64,000 nucleotides of DNA from Pseudomonas saponiphila (GTDB lineage: Bacteria > Pseudomonadota > Gammaproteobacteria > Pseudomonadales > Pseudomonadaceae): the NCBI RefSeq assembly GCF_900105185.1, contig NZ_FNTJ01000001.1:2066501-2130500 (forward strand), given 5' to 3'. Below the pieces are notes generated by a model. It ran no database searches. It worked only from the letters and a program-made list of their open reading frames with translations, and had not been told where the DNA came from. Below, piece after piece: positions 1-8,037 of this stretch. Position numbers and translations under genes: made by a program. Each line of letters starts with the position of its first letter. The first letter of the stretch is position 1.

Positions 1-319
1 TGATCTTCAGGCAGCCGCGGGCTTGCAGGGCCTGTTCGCCGTGGTGCACCAGGGCCCGGCCGGTGCCGAGCCGGCGCTGTTGCGGGTCTACCGCCAGGGA
101 GTACAGCCAGCCGCGGTGGCCGTCGTAGCCGGCCATCAGGGTGCCGACGACCTGCCCTGAGGCCAGGGCGACGAAGAACAGCCCGTCATCCACTGCAAGC
201 TTGCGCTCGATGGCCAGCTCCGGCGCGTTGTGGGCGGTGGCGTAACCGAAGACCCGCTGCCACAGCTCGATCACGGGCTGGCGGTGCCGGGTGTTGCAGT
301 ATTCGACGAGTTGGATCAT
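1..319 (-). CDS. GNAT N-acetyltransferase, YpeA-like (partial)
   Basis: The 5' part (106 codons) of a gene that runs off the left edge. The start ATG is at 319. The product carries the GNAT acetyl-CoA fold: LFFVALASGQVVGTLMAGYD resembles the core strand pair, followed by GHRGWLYSLAVDP and QQRRLGTGRAL, which fits the Q/RxxGxG/A acetyl-CoA pyrophosphate loop. The order and the YDGHRGW stretch resemble E. coli YpeA. Acetyl acceptor unknown. The C-terminal part of the domain is outside the window. Confidence 0.85.
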   Translation of the reverse strand, partial: MIQLVEYCNTRHRQPVIELWQRVFGYATAHNAPELAIERKLAVDDGLFFVALASGQVVGTLMAGYDGHRGWLYSLAVDPQQRRLGTGRALVHHGEQALQARGCLKI

Positions 320-369
320 GGCGTGGGCTCGGTGATGGGTGGGGGGCGGGTTGCGGCGGCCGGCTGGTT

Positions 370-819
370 TCAGTCTTGATGGCCGGGCCAGGTTTCGGTG
401 GGGAAATAGGCTTCCAGCCCCGGCTCACGGTGGTCCACGCCGTCCCGGGTCCAGTAGCAGCTCAAGCGCGAGTAGTTGTCCAGGTCGCCGCGGACCAGGC
501 AGGTGGCGCTTTGCCCGGGCTCGCTGAAGCGCAACACATCGGCCTGGGCGATATTGGCCCGTTCCACCTTGCCGATGGCGCTGGTGGTCTGGCCATTGAT
601 GGTCTTGACCAGAGTCAGGGCCTGGTTCTCGTAGCGGATCACCGCGGTGCCGGAGTAGGTCGGGCCACCGTCCGGCTGCTTGCCGATCAGCATGAACTGG
701 CCGGGCACCATGCTGTAGTAGATGTGCTGGTCCTGATCTTGTTCCTGCTTCTGCGCGGCCTGGGCCGCGAGGCTGGACAGCAGCAGGCCGAGAAGGGCGG
801 CGCGGGAGAAATGCGGCAT
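370..819 (-). CDS. Predicted secreted protein of unknown function
   Basis: 149 residues. Residues 1-21 form a typical signal peptide (MPHF, hydrophobic ALLGLLLSSLAAQA, then AQK), so the protein is probably periplasmic. The mature part is soluble and hydrophilic with two cysteines (ATCLV and LSCYW) that could form a disulfide. I do not recognise the family. It lies about 50 nt beyond the start of the acetyltransferase gene and reads in the same direction, so the two could be co-transcribed. Confidence 0.65.
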   Translation of the reverse strand: MPHFSRAALLGLLLSSLAAQAAQKQEQDQDQHIYYSMVPGQFMLIGKQPDGGPTYSGTAVIRYENQALTLVKTINGQTTSAIGKVERANIAQADVLRFSEPGQSATCLVRGDLDNYSRLSCYWTRDGVDHREPGLEAYFPTETWPGHQD

Positions 820-889
820 TGGTGCTCACTCCTGTTGAGGCGGGGGGCCATGATTCCAGACTGGGTGTTGCAGATAAATGCCCGGGCGG

Positions 890-1465
890 CTAGCGATGTT
901 CGATCACCAGGATCGCCATGGTGTCGGCCTCCAGGGCTTCGAACACGTGCGGCTGGTCGGCGCTGTAGCGGATGTAGTCGCCGGCATTCAGCTTGACTGG
1001 GTTGTCCGCCGGTCCGGCCAAGGCCCGTCCGCGGCCAATCACCAGATGTTCCACGGTGCCCGGCAAATGAGCCTTGGATTGCCGCGGCTGGCCGGGTTGC
1101 ACCCTGAGGCGGTACAGATCGCGCTGTGCTCCGGGTGGGCAGTGGTCCAGCAGGGCGGCCGCATAATGGGCGTCCTCGGCGTGGGCGGTGGTGCCTTCAT
1201 GGGCACGGATGACCTTCAACTGATGCGTCGGCTGCTCGAAAAAGCGTGTGACCTGCAGGCCCATGGCCTGGGCCAGGGCCCACAGGGTCTCGATGCTCGG
1301 GTTGCCCGTTCCGGCTTCCAGCTGGGACAGGGTGGACTTGGCCACGGCCGCCCGCTTGGCCAGTTCCGAGACGGAAAGACCGGCGTTCAGACGTTCGCGC
1401 TTGATGGCCATGGCCAGTTGGCCAATAGGCGAAAGGGTACTTGCTTCGTTCGTTTTGTCGTTCAT
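890..1465 (-). CDS. XRE-family regulator with C-terminal cupin domain
   Basis: 191 residues. Residues about 13-68 form an HTH_3 domain (LSVSELAKRAAVAKSTLSQLE is the helix-turn-helix). Residues about 110-188 form a cupin_2-type small-ligand domain (PGTVEHLVIGRGRA, then DYIRYSADQPHVFEA). This two-domain layout is the HipB/PuuR-like class, which usually regulates a nearby transport or catabolic gene. The MFS gene at 1762-2913 is on the same strand but upstream, so any regulatory link is only suggested by proximity. Confidence 0.88.
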   Translation of the reverse strand: MNDKTNEASTLSPIGQLAMAIKRERLNAGLSVSELAKRAAVAKSTLSQLEAGTGNPSIETLWALAQAMGLQVTRFFEQPTHQLKVIRAHEGTTAHAEDAHYAAALLDHCPPGAQRDLYRLRVQPGQPRQSKAHLPGTVEHLVIGRGRALAGPADNPVKLNAGDYIRYSADQPHVFEALEADTMAILVIEHR

Positions 1466-1560
1466 TTGTCTGTTAAATCATCCTTGTTTCTCTTGACGTC
1501 GATAAAATACGCCGTTCATTATATCGTCTGATTGTTCGATATAAAAACAAATGGAGTGTC

Positions 1561-1743
1561 CTGGATGAGTGTGCGGCACTGGGCAAGTTCATGGGGCTGA
1601 GCCTGCGGTTGGTGGTGATTCCGTATCACGAGATCTCTCTGGCGGTGCATTGCCTGGCCCACCTGCATCAGTGCCTGGGGGATTGGCTGGTGGCCGGGCA
1701 GACCCACCTGTTCGTCGAATCACCCCGCTGGTACAGCCGCTAG
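1561..1743 (+). pseudogene. Possible gene remnant (C-terminal fragment)
   Basis: This frame reads 60 codons of protein-like sequence (for example RLVVIPYHEISLAVHCLAHL and THLFVESPRWYSR) to a TAG at 1741. It has no convincing start codon or ribosome-binding site. The AT-rich sequence just upstream (1500-1555) breaks the coding character. It looks like the preserved 3' end of a gene whose body was deleted, but I cannot name the family. It could also be a chance open frame. Confidence 0.3.
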
Positions 1744-1761
1744 CGCCGGAGGGAGCGGCAC

Positions 1762-2913
1762 TTAAACCTTGAGCACCTTGCCGCTGGCCGCCACCGCCAG
1801 CAGCAGGACCGCGATCAGGCCGAAGGCCAGGCTCAGGCTGCTGCCATGGGCGATGAAGCCGATCACCGCGGGGCCGGCCAGGATGCCGGCATAGCCCAAG
1901 GTGGTGATGGCCGGCACGGCGATGCTTTCCGGCATGACCTGCTGCTTGCCCACGGCGGTGTACAGCACCGGCACGATGTTCGAGCAACCCGCGCCCACCA
2001 GGGCATAGCCCAGCAGCGCCGCTTCCCAGGCCGGGGCCAGGGTCGCCAGCAGCAGGCCGGCCGCCGCGGTGCTGCCGCCGATGATGATCACCCGGCGCGC
2101 CCCCAGGCGATGGACGATGGCATCGCCGGTCAGGCGACCCAGGGTCATGGTCAGGGCGAAAGCGGCGTACCCCAGGCCGGCGTAGGCGGCATCCAGGTTG
2201 CGCTCGGCGGTGAGGAATACCGCGCTCCAGTCCAGCACCGCGCCTTCGGCGAGAAACACCACGAAGCACAGGCAGCCAATGAACAGCACCACGCCGTGGG
2301 GCACGGCAAAGGCCGGGCCCGGACTCTGGCTGCCGTAGGGCAGCATGTGCGGCGCGGCCTTGAGCAGGGCCAGCAGCATCAGGGCGATCACCACCAGGGT
2401 CGCGCCCAGCGGCGACAGGCCCAAGCCAAGCAAGGCGCTGACCCCCGCGGCGCCGACAATGCCGCCCAGGCTGAACAGCCCGTGGAAGCCCGACATCATG
2501 GTCTTGCCGCTGGCACGCTCGACGATCACCGCTTGCAGGTTGACCGTGGAATCCACACCACCCAGGCCGGCGCCGAACATGAACAGCGCGGCCATCAGCA
2601 GCGGGATCGAGCTCAGGGTCGCCAGCAGCGGCAGGGCCAGGCAGATCAGTAAAGTGCCGCCGGCCATCACCCGACGGCAACCGAAACGCCCGGCCAGGGC
2701 CCCGGCGATCGGCATCGCCAGGATTGAACCCACCCCCAGGCACAACAGCAGCAGGCCCAGGGTGCCTTCGTCGAGCCCGGCCCGGGCCTTGGCGTAGGGC
2801 ACCAGCGGGGCCCAGGCGGCAATACCGAAACCGGCGATGAAAAAGGCGATGCGCGTGGACATCTGTTCGAGGCGGCCGGGGGTGGCCTGGAAGTGGGTGT
2901 TGCTGGCAGTCAT
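1762..2913 (-). CDS. MFS transporter, YbjJ-like
   Basis: 383 residues with about 12 hydrophobic segments and no soluble domains. The gene starts at 2913, giving MTASNTHFQA. Conserved features include the loop 2-3 signature GALAGRFGCRRV and a related loop GRLTGDAIVHRLGARRV at the start of the second half, as expected for an internally duplicated major facilitator. The pattern resembles the YbjJ group of inner-membrane transporters. The substrate cannot be read from the sequence. Confidence 0.85.
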   Translation of the reverse strand: MTASNTHFQATPGRLEQMSTRIAFFIAGFGIAAWAPLVPYAKARAGLDEGTLGLLLLCLGVGSILAMPIAGALAGRFGCRRVMAGGTLLICLALPLLATLSSIPLLMAALFMFGAGLGGVDSTVNLQAVIVERASGKTMMSGFHGLFSLGGIVGAAGVSALLGLGLSPLGATLVVIALMLLALLKAAPHMLPYGSQSPGPAFAVPHGVVLFIGCLCFVVFLAEGAVLDWSAVFLTAERNLDAAYAGLGYAAFALTMTLGRLTGDAIVHRLGARRVIIIGGSTAAAGLLLATLAPAWEAALLGYALVGAGCSNIVPVLYTAVGKQQVMPESIAVPAITTLGYAGILAGPAVIGFIAHGSSLSLAFGLIAVLLLAVAASGKVLKV

Positions 2914-3264
2914 AAAAATCCTTGGCGATCAGGTGCCAGCGAGGGGGGCAACGCTGGCTGACCGGTTGTGCTGTCGCACCGATCCCTTGTTCGTGCAGCC
3001 TGGTATCGGTGGCGCCTTCAGGAGGCTTCGAGGGTGGCCGAGGGGGATTGTGACAAAACTATCGGTTGAAGGTTGCAGAAAAACCCAACCGGGCCAGTGA
3101 TTGGCCGGCCCATGGTCGCGCTGGCAATCGTTGCGGGCATTTCACGGCCGGGGGCCGCAGGAACAAATAATAGTGCGCAGGTGAGACGTCTATTGCGCAT
3201 AATCGGCGGCTTTTGCACAAAATCATTCCACTGTGCGCCGTTGTTTTCCGGAGTTGCGCCGTTC
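2914..3264. other. Intergenic region, divergent promoters
   Basis: About 350 nt between the divergently transcribed MFS gene and the Lrp-type regulator. I see no credible gene, tRNA or strong terminator. It must hold the promoters of both genes, but I cannot point to confident -35/-10 pairs. Confidence 0.5.
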
Positions 3265-3735
3265 ATGAACACCAGTCTCGATGCCTATGACCTGAAGCTG
3301 CTCGCCGAGCTGCAACGCGATGCCAGTACCGCGCAGAGCGAGCTTGGCCTGCGGGTCAACCTGTCCACGGCGGCGGTCAACCGACGGCTCAAGCGCCTGA
3401 TGGACGAGGGCGTGATCGAGCGCTACACCGCGCAAGTTGCCCCGGATGCCCTCGGCCATGAGCTGAGCATCATCGTCGAGGTGGAAGTGGAGAGTGAGCG
3501 CATCGACCAGATCGACGCGCTCAAGCGCAGTTTCCAGGCCTGTCCCCAGGTCCAGCAGTGTTACTACGTGGCCGGTGAATGTGATTTCGTGCTGATTTTC
3601 TGCGTGCGCAACATGGCCCAGTACACCCAGCTGACCCGCGAGCTGTTCTTCGACAATGCCAACGTCAAGCGCTTCAAAACCCTGGTGGCGATGAGCCGGG
3701 TCAAGGTCGGACTCCAGGTGCCCACCGACGGTTGA
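3265..3735 (+). CDS. Lrp/AsnC-family transcriptional regulator
   Basis: 156 residues from the ATG at 3265. An open frame extends further upstream, but the family start is MNTSLDAYDLKLLAELQRDA. Residues about 6-60 form the AsnC-type HTH (STAQSELGLRVNLSTAAVNR, RLKRLMDEGVIE). Residues about 68-145 form the ligand-binding RAM domain (VQQCYYVAGECDFVLIF). Such proteins usually sense amino acids and often control the divergent transporter gene, here the MFS gene at 1762-2913; that link is inference. Confidence 0.93.
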   Translation: MNTSLDAYDLKLLAELQRDASTAQSELGLRVNLSTAAVNRRLKRLMDEGVIERYTAQVAPDALGHELSIIVEVEVESERIDQIDALKRSFQACPQVQQCYYVAGECDFVLIFCVRNMAQYTQLTRELFFDNANVKRFKTLVAMSRVKVGLQVPTDG

Positions 3736-3738
3736 GGC

Positions 3739-4629
3739 TCAGGGGGTGTGCAGTGCCTGCACCAGGAAGTCGATGAACACCCGGACTTTCTGTGACAGGT
3801 GGCGCTGGCTGGGGTACAGCGCGTAGATCTGGCGGCTGGGCAGGCGCTGTTCCGGCAACACTCGCAGCAGTTGACCACTGTCCAGCAGCGGTTGGGCGAC
3901 AAAGCCGGGCAGGGCGCCGATGCCCAGGCCGGCTACCAGCATGTCGCCGAGCAGCAGGCTGTTGTCCACGGCAAAGTGCACCGGCAGCTCCAGCCGGGTC
4001 TGGCCTTGCGGGCCCTCCAGTTGCCAGTGTCCGGGATGCTCCGCCAGCCGGTAGGCCAGGCAGCGGTGGCGCCGCAGGTCGGCAATCGCGCGTGGTGTGC
4101 CCTGGGCCTGGAGATAGGCCGGTGCGGCGCAGATCACCTGCTCAACCTGTCCCAGGTGGCGCGCGATCAGGGTCGAATCCTCCAGTTGCCGGCGAATCCG
4201 CAGGGACACATCGAAGCCTTCGCCCACCACATCCAGCACCTGATCGTTGAGGGTCAGGTCCACCTGCAATTGCGGGTAGCGCTGCATGAACGCCACCAGG
4301 ATCGGCGACAGCACCTTGAGCCCGAACGACATGGGCGCGTTGACCCGCAGGCGGCCGTCGGGTTCGTGGCTGCCGGCCTGGGTGGCGCGCTCCAGGGCGT
4401 CCAGCTCATCCAGCAGATGACAGCATTCATTGAAGTAACTCTGCCCGGCTTCCGAGAGGCTCATGCGCCGGGTGGTGCGCAGGATCAGCAGACTGCCCAG
4501 GCGCTCTTCCAGTTGCCGCACCTGCTTGCTGACGGCGGCGGTGGAGTGTCCGAGGTCGGCGGCGGCCTGGCTGAAGCTGGCCCGTTCCACCACCCGGCGA
4601 AAGGTGCGCATGGCCATCAGTACATCCAT
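3739..4629 (-). CDS. LysR-family transcriptional regulator
   Basis: 296 residues. N-terminal winged HTH (residues about 1-60, RVVERASFSQAAADLGHSTA, AVSKQVRQLEERLGSLL) followed by a LysR substrate-binding domain (residues about 88-290). It belongs to the CrgA/DmlR-like group with QLEERLG and RTTRRM. It is divergent from the cyclase-RidA-DapF-like genes at 4728-7256, the usual arrangement for a LysR regulator and its target operon. Its 3' end lies 3 nt from the Lrp-type gene end, in convergent orientation. Confidence 0.92.
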   Translation of the reverse strand: MDVLMAMRTFRRVVERASFSQAAADLGHSTAAVSKQVRQLEERLGSLLILRTTRRMSLSEAGQSYFNECCHLLDELDALERATQAGSHEPDGRLRVNAPMSFGLKVLSPILVAFMQRYPQLQVDLTLNDQVLDVVGEGFDVSLRIRRQLEDSTLIARHLGQVEQVICAAPAYLQAQGTPRAIADLRRHRCLAYRLAEHPGHWQLEGPQGQTRLELPVHFAVDNSLLLGDMLVAGLGIGALPGFVAQPLLDSGQLLRVLPEQRLPSRQIYALYPSQRHLSQKVRVFIDFLVQALHTP

Positions 4630-4727
4630 ATTGTTTCCCCAGGGTTGAATATCTATCCACGAATCGGCTGATTATCTCTGATTGATCCCTCAATACCATG
4701 AGCACTTCATTTCACAGGAGTGTTGTC

Positions 4728-5726
4728 ATGGCCCATCACGCAATCTCGAAGATCCTCCCCGGGGTGCTCGCCCTGGCCCTGTTCAGCGGTGCTTGCAGCG
4801 CCGCCACTGCGGCCCGCGCCGAGGTGGGGATCAGCCCTTGGGGGCCCAAGGATGAGATCGGTCGCTTGAACCTGATCACCCCTGAATCCCGGGCGGCGAT
4901 CATGGCTCGGGTCAGTGGCGAACAGGCCTACGACCTGGCAGTGGACTACTTCATTGGCATGCCCAGCTGGCAGGCCGCCGGCGACCCGCCGTACCAGATG
5001 TGGATGACCCACACCCCCCACGGCAATGTGGTCGCCGATCCGATGCAGGTCGGCGAACCGATGAACCAACACGTCAGTTACAGCGGTTCGGCAGTATCGA
5101 TGTACGCCCACATGGGCACCCATATCGACGCCCTCAACCACTTCGGCCTCAACGGCAAGATCTGGAACGGCTACCGCGCCGATCAGCACCTGGGGGACCG
5201 TGGCTGGAACGTCACCGGCGCGGAAAAGCTGCCGCCGATCATTGCCCGCGGGGTGCTGATTGATGTGGCTGCGGCCAAGGGCCAGGAACAGCTGGCGGAC
5301 AGCTACCGGGTGACCCGCGCCGACCTGCAACAGGCCCTGGCCAAACAGAAGGTGGCGCTGGAAAAGGGTGATGTGGTGCTGATCCGCACCGGGCGCATGC
5401 GCGACTACGACAATGCCCAGCGCTATATGGCCAACCCGCCGGGGCTGAGCCTGGATGCGGCGAAGTTCCTGGTGGAAGAGGGCGGCGCCATGGTGGTGGG
5501 GGCGGACAACCTCAGCTTTGAAACCTTCCCTTCCGAGGTCGAGGGCAATTACCTACCGTTGCACACTTACCTGTTGGCGATGCAGGGCGCGCCGATCATG
5601 GAGCTGGTCAACCTGGAAGGCCTGTCCCGGGACAAGGTGTACCAGTTCGCCTTTATCGGTGCTTCACTCAAGCTGCGCGGTGCCGATGCCGCGCCGATCC
5701 GGCCCATGGCCTTGCCCATTCGTTGA
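4728..5726 (+). CDS. Cyclase-family (kynurenine formamidase-like) hydrolase, exported
   Basis: 332 residues from the ATG at 4728, which follows an AGGAG at about 4716. An upstream ATG at 4698 has no such site. Residues 1-32 are a signal peptide (LALALFSGACSAATAARA), so the enzyme is probably periplasmic. The metal-binding signature HMGTHIDALNHF of the cyclase/metal-dependent hydrolase family (PF04199) is present, with later conserved DVVLIRTG. Family members open amide or lactone bonds (kynurenine formamidase, isatin hydrolase). The substrate is unknown. It is the first gene of a likely operon with RidA and a DapF-like protein. Confidence 0.88.
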   Translation: MAHHAISKILPGVLALALFSGACSAATAARAEVGISPWGPKDEIGRLNLITPESRAAIMARVSGEQAYDLAVDYFIGMPSWQAAGDPPYQMWMTHTPHGNVVADPMQVGEPMNQHVSYSGSAVSMYAHMGTHIDALNHFGLNGKIWNGYRADQHLGDRGWNVTGAEKLPPIIARGVLIDVAAAKGQEQLADSYRVTRADLQQALAKQKVALEKGDVVLIRTGRMRDYDNAQRYMANPPGLSLDAAKFLVEEGGAMVVGADNLSFETFPSEVEGNYLPLHTYLLAMQGAPIMELVNLEGLSRDKVYQFAFIGASLKLRGADAAPIRPMALPIR

Positions 5727-5758
5727 ATGGGCGAAAGGCTTTTGCTCAGGAGATGAAC

Positions 5759-6187
5759 ATGTCTACCGCGCTTTTTTCAAACCCGGTGCTGCGCCTGTCC
5801 AACCCGCCCGGGCTCTATGATCCCAGCGCCAACGGCTATTCCCATGTGGCGCAAGTGGCCGCCGGTGCTCGTCTGGTGTTCATCGCCGGGCAGGGCGGCG
5901 AAACGCCTGACGGTCAGTTGGCTGCGGACTTCGCCGCCCAGGTGTGCCAGGCCCTGGCCAACTTGCAGACCGCCCTGGCCAGCGTGGGCGCGGAGGTCAG
6001 CCAGGTGGCCAAGCTCACGGTGTTGATCGTCGATCACAGCCACGAGCGGTTGGCGATCTTTGGCCGCCAGTTGCAGGCGCTGTGGGGACCGGCGGCAACC
6101 CCGGCCTGTACCCTGATCCCGGTGCCACGCCTGGCCCTGGACGGCATGCTGTTCGAAATCGAGGCGATTGCCGCCTTGCCGTCCTGA
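5759..6187 (+). CDS. RidA-family protein (YjgF/YER057c/UK114)
   Basis: 142 residues. An AGGAG ends at 5752 and is 6 nt from the ATG at 5759. The in-frame ATG at 5753 is too close to it. RidA-fold features include YSHVAQVAAGARLVFIAGQ, ADFAAQVCQALANLQTALAS and the final ACTLIPVPRLALDGMLFEIE. In the classic deaminase branch an arginine contacts the imine carboxylate, and VPRLA occupies that place. RidA proteins hydrolyse reactive enamine/imine intermediates or act in specific catabolic steps. It lies about 30 nt downstream of the cyclase gene, so co-transcription is likely. Confidence 0.88.
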   Translation: MSTALFSNPVLRLSNPPGLYDPSANGYSHVAQVAAGARLVFIAGQGGETPDGQLAADFAAQVCQALANLQTALASVGAEVSQVAKLTVLIVDHSHERLAIFGRQLQALWGPAATPACTLIPVPRLALDGMLFEIEAIAALPS

Positions 6188-6207
6188 GCTGGAGCTGACC
6201 TCTGGTG

Positions 6208-6246
6208 GAGCCGCTGCATTCTGCGTAATGTCAGCGGCTCGTTTTT
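6208..6246 (+). terminator. Hairpin with T-run between ridA-like and dapF-like genes
   Basis: GAGCCGCTG at 6208-6216 pairs with CAGCGGCTC at 6232-6240, followed by GTTTTTCC. The next gene's ribosome-binding site (GGAGG, about 6249) begins right after the T-run, so this hairpin could attenuate rather than fully end transcription. Confidence 0.65.
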
Positions 6247-6260
6247 CCGGAGGCGGTGTC

Positions 6261-7256
6261 ATGGCGGGGTTCTACGATGCACGGGGCAATATTTATCGGG
6301 TGGTGACGCCCGCTGCGCTGCGTGGCCTGGGAATTGCCTTGCCCGGCAATGCGGCCCAGGCGGCCCGGGACCGGCGCCTGTGGGCGGAACAGGCGATCGC
6401 CGCGCTCTGCGACTGGGCGCCGGGCACCCGCCCGCCCGGGGCCAAGGCCCACCGCAGCGACGGTCTGCTGGTGGGGCCGTTCCAGGCTCAGGCGCCGTTC
6501 GACCTGTTGATCGTCAACACCGACGGCACCCTGGCCGAACGCAGCGGCAATGGCCTGACGATCTTTTCCCAGGCCCTGGCCGACCAGGGCCTGCTGGCCA
6601 CCCAGGGACCGACGCTGTTGCAGGTGCACCACGACCAAGCCACGGGCGCCTCGCCGCTGGCCACTGTGGTGGAGCCGGCGCAAGTGGCGGGGCAGCAGGG
6701 CTTCTGGCTGGATCTGGGCCAACCGGCCTTTGGGCCCGAGGCGGTAGCGGCGATAGGTGTCGAGGCCGTGACCTTGAACGGTCGCGAGCTGAGCCGGGTG
6801 GCGCCGCTGCAGGCGCTGAACCCGGCGTGGGAGCACAGTCAGTTCGTGCGTATTGGCAACCCCCATTGTGTGACCCTGGTGGAAGAAGCCGACGCCTTGC
6901 CGAGCAACCCGCAGATGCTTGCGGCGCCGCTGGCGCAAGGGCTGACCGCTACGGCTTTTGCCTTGCCCCAGGGCAGCGGCGAGCCGTGCCCGGCGGGGGT
7001 TAACCTGCAATGGGCACTGCGCGAGTCGGCGCAGCGCATCGTTGCCCGGGTGTTCGAGCGCGGCGAAGGGCCGACCGCGTCGTCGGGCACCAGCGCCAGC
7101 GCCGTGGCTTGTGCGGCGTGGCGGGTGGGCTGGGTCAAGGCTGGCGAGGTGCAGGTGGTGATGCCTGGCGGCACAGCGCCCCTGATGTTGCAAGAGCGCG
7201 ATGGGGTGTTGACCCGGGTGAGCCTGTTCGGCACGGCGCTGGCGCTGGCTGAGTGA
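6261..7256 (+). CDS. Diaminopimelate epimerase-like protein lacking both catalytic cysteines
   Basis: 331 residues from the ATG at 6261, with GGAGG 8 nt upstream. Both halves of the DapF fold are visible: VNTDGTLAERSGNG corresponds to the N-terminal active-site loop (E. coli NADGSEVAQCGNG), RIGNPHCVTLVEE matches GNPHCV, and ERGEGPTASSGTSASA corresponds to ERGAGETQACGSGACA. Both catalytic cysteines are serine here. It is therefore unlikely to be the housekeeping DapF. It probably acts on the pathway of the upstream cyclase/RidA genes, perhaps as an isomerase, dehydratase or non-catalytic binder. The function is unknown. Confidence 0.8.
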   Translation: MAGFYDARGNIYRVVTPAALRGLGIALPGNAAQAARDRRLWAEQAIAALCDWAPGTRPPGAKAHRSDGLLVGPFQAQAPFDLLIVNTDGTLAERSGNGLTIFSQALADQGLLATQGPTLLQVHHDQATGASPLATVVEPAQVAGQQGFWLDLGQPAFGPEAVAAIGVEAVTLNGRELSRVAPLQALNPAWEHSQFVRIGNPHCVTLVEEADALPSNPQMLAAPLAQGLTATAFALPQGSGEPCPAGVNLQWALRESAQRIVARVFERGEGPTASSGTSASAVACAAWRVGWVKAGEVQVVMPGGTAPLMLQERDGVLTRVSLFGTALALAE

Positions 7257-7365
7257 GGGCGCTGGAGTTGCGGTGGCGTAGTGCAAAACGGCCGGAGTTC
7301 CTATAGCGTGGCGTCCGCCTCGGCTCATCTCCCGCTACGGCCCACCTCTCTGGAAAGGATTCGAC

Positions 7366-8025
7366 ATGCAAAAAGGAATGCCCCGCCGAGCCTTGCTCAA
7401 AGGCTCGGTCATGGCCCTGGGGGCTTTAGTCGCTGGCAGTCTTGGCGGTTGCCTGACCAGCCAGCTGTACGAAAGCCGCGCCAGCAATGAGGTCTATACG
7501 GAAACCGTGAGCCAGTTCTATATCACGGCGGACGCGCAGAGCTTTGTCATCCTGGGCAAGAAGTACCACTACTTCGTGAGGGTCGATCCCGAGTTGCTCA
7601 AGGCTATCCAGTCGGACCTGCACGGAAAAATGCAGGCCGAGTTTTCGCAGATCCTCGTCAATGCGGGGCAGAACCTGGACGGTAACCTGCTCCTGAGAAT
7701 TCCCGGGCTGGACCAGCTCGACGCCCGGCAGGTCGATGAAGCCAAGGCGTTGGGCTTCGTCGTGGCGACGTCGCAAAACGCCTTGTTGCACCGCTATGCC
7801 ATTCGCGGCAGCCGCTTTAAGTCCAAACGGGATATCAGCGCCTACCAGGCCAACGCGTTGAACAGCTCCTACACCTTGAATTTCTCGGCGTACCGGGAGA
7901 AGAGCAAGGTCGGCCAGGTGCTGTTGACGCCGGTGACCCTCACCGCGGATGGCGTGTTGACGATCCTCGCCTTGCCGCTGTTGCCGGTGGCGTTCATGGC
8001 GGCCCGGCCGTTCCGGGTCAAGTAA
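7366..8025 (+). CDS. Predicted lipoprotein of unknown function
   Basis: 219 residues with AAAGGA upstream of the ATG at 7366. The N-terminus MPRRALLKGSVMALGALVAG ends in a lipobox LGGC (Cys about 28), so it should be an outer- or inner-membrane-anchored lipoprotein. The paired arginines before the hydrophobic segment are reminiscent of a Tat signal, without a full consensus. The mature part has no motif I recognise; its C-terminus is hydrophobic (LALPLLPVAFMAARPF). It converges on codA, 12 nt away. Confidence 0.72.
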   Translation: MQKGMPRRALLKGSVMALGALVAGSLGGCLTSQLYESRASNEVYTETVSQFYITADAQSFVILGKKYHYFVRVDPELLKAIQSDLHGKMQAEFSQILVNAGQNLDGNLLLRIPGLDQLDARQVDEAKALGFVVATSQNALLHRYAIRGSRFKSKRDISAYQANALNSSYTLNFSAYREKSKVGQVLLTPVTLTADGVLTILALPLLPVAFMAARPFRVK

Positions 8026-8037
8026 GGATCGCCGCGA

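Noticed and set aside
4698..4727. Upstream ATG as start of the cyclase-family gene
   Set aside because: No ribosome-binding site in front of it, and it would put ten extra residues ahead of a good signal peptide whose own ATG follows AGGAG.
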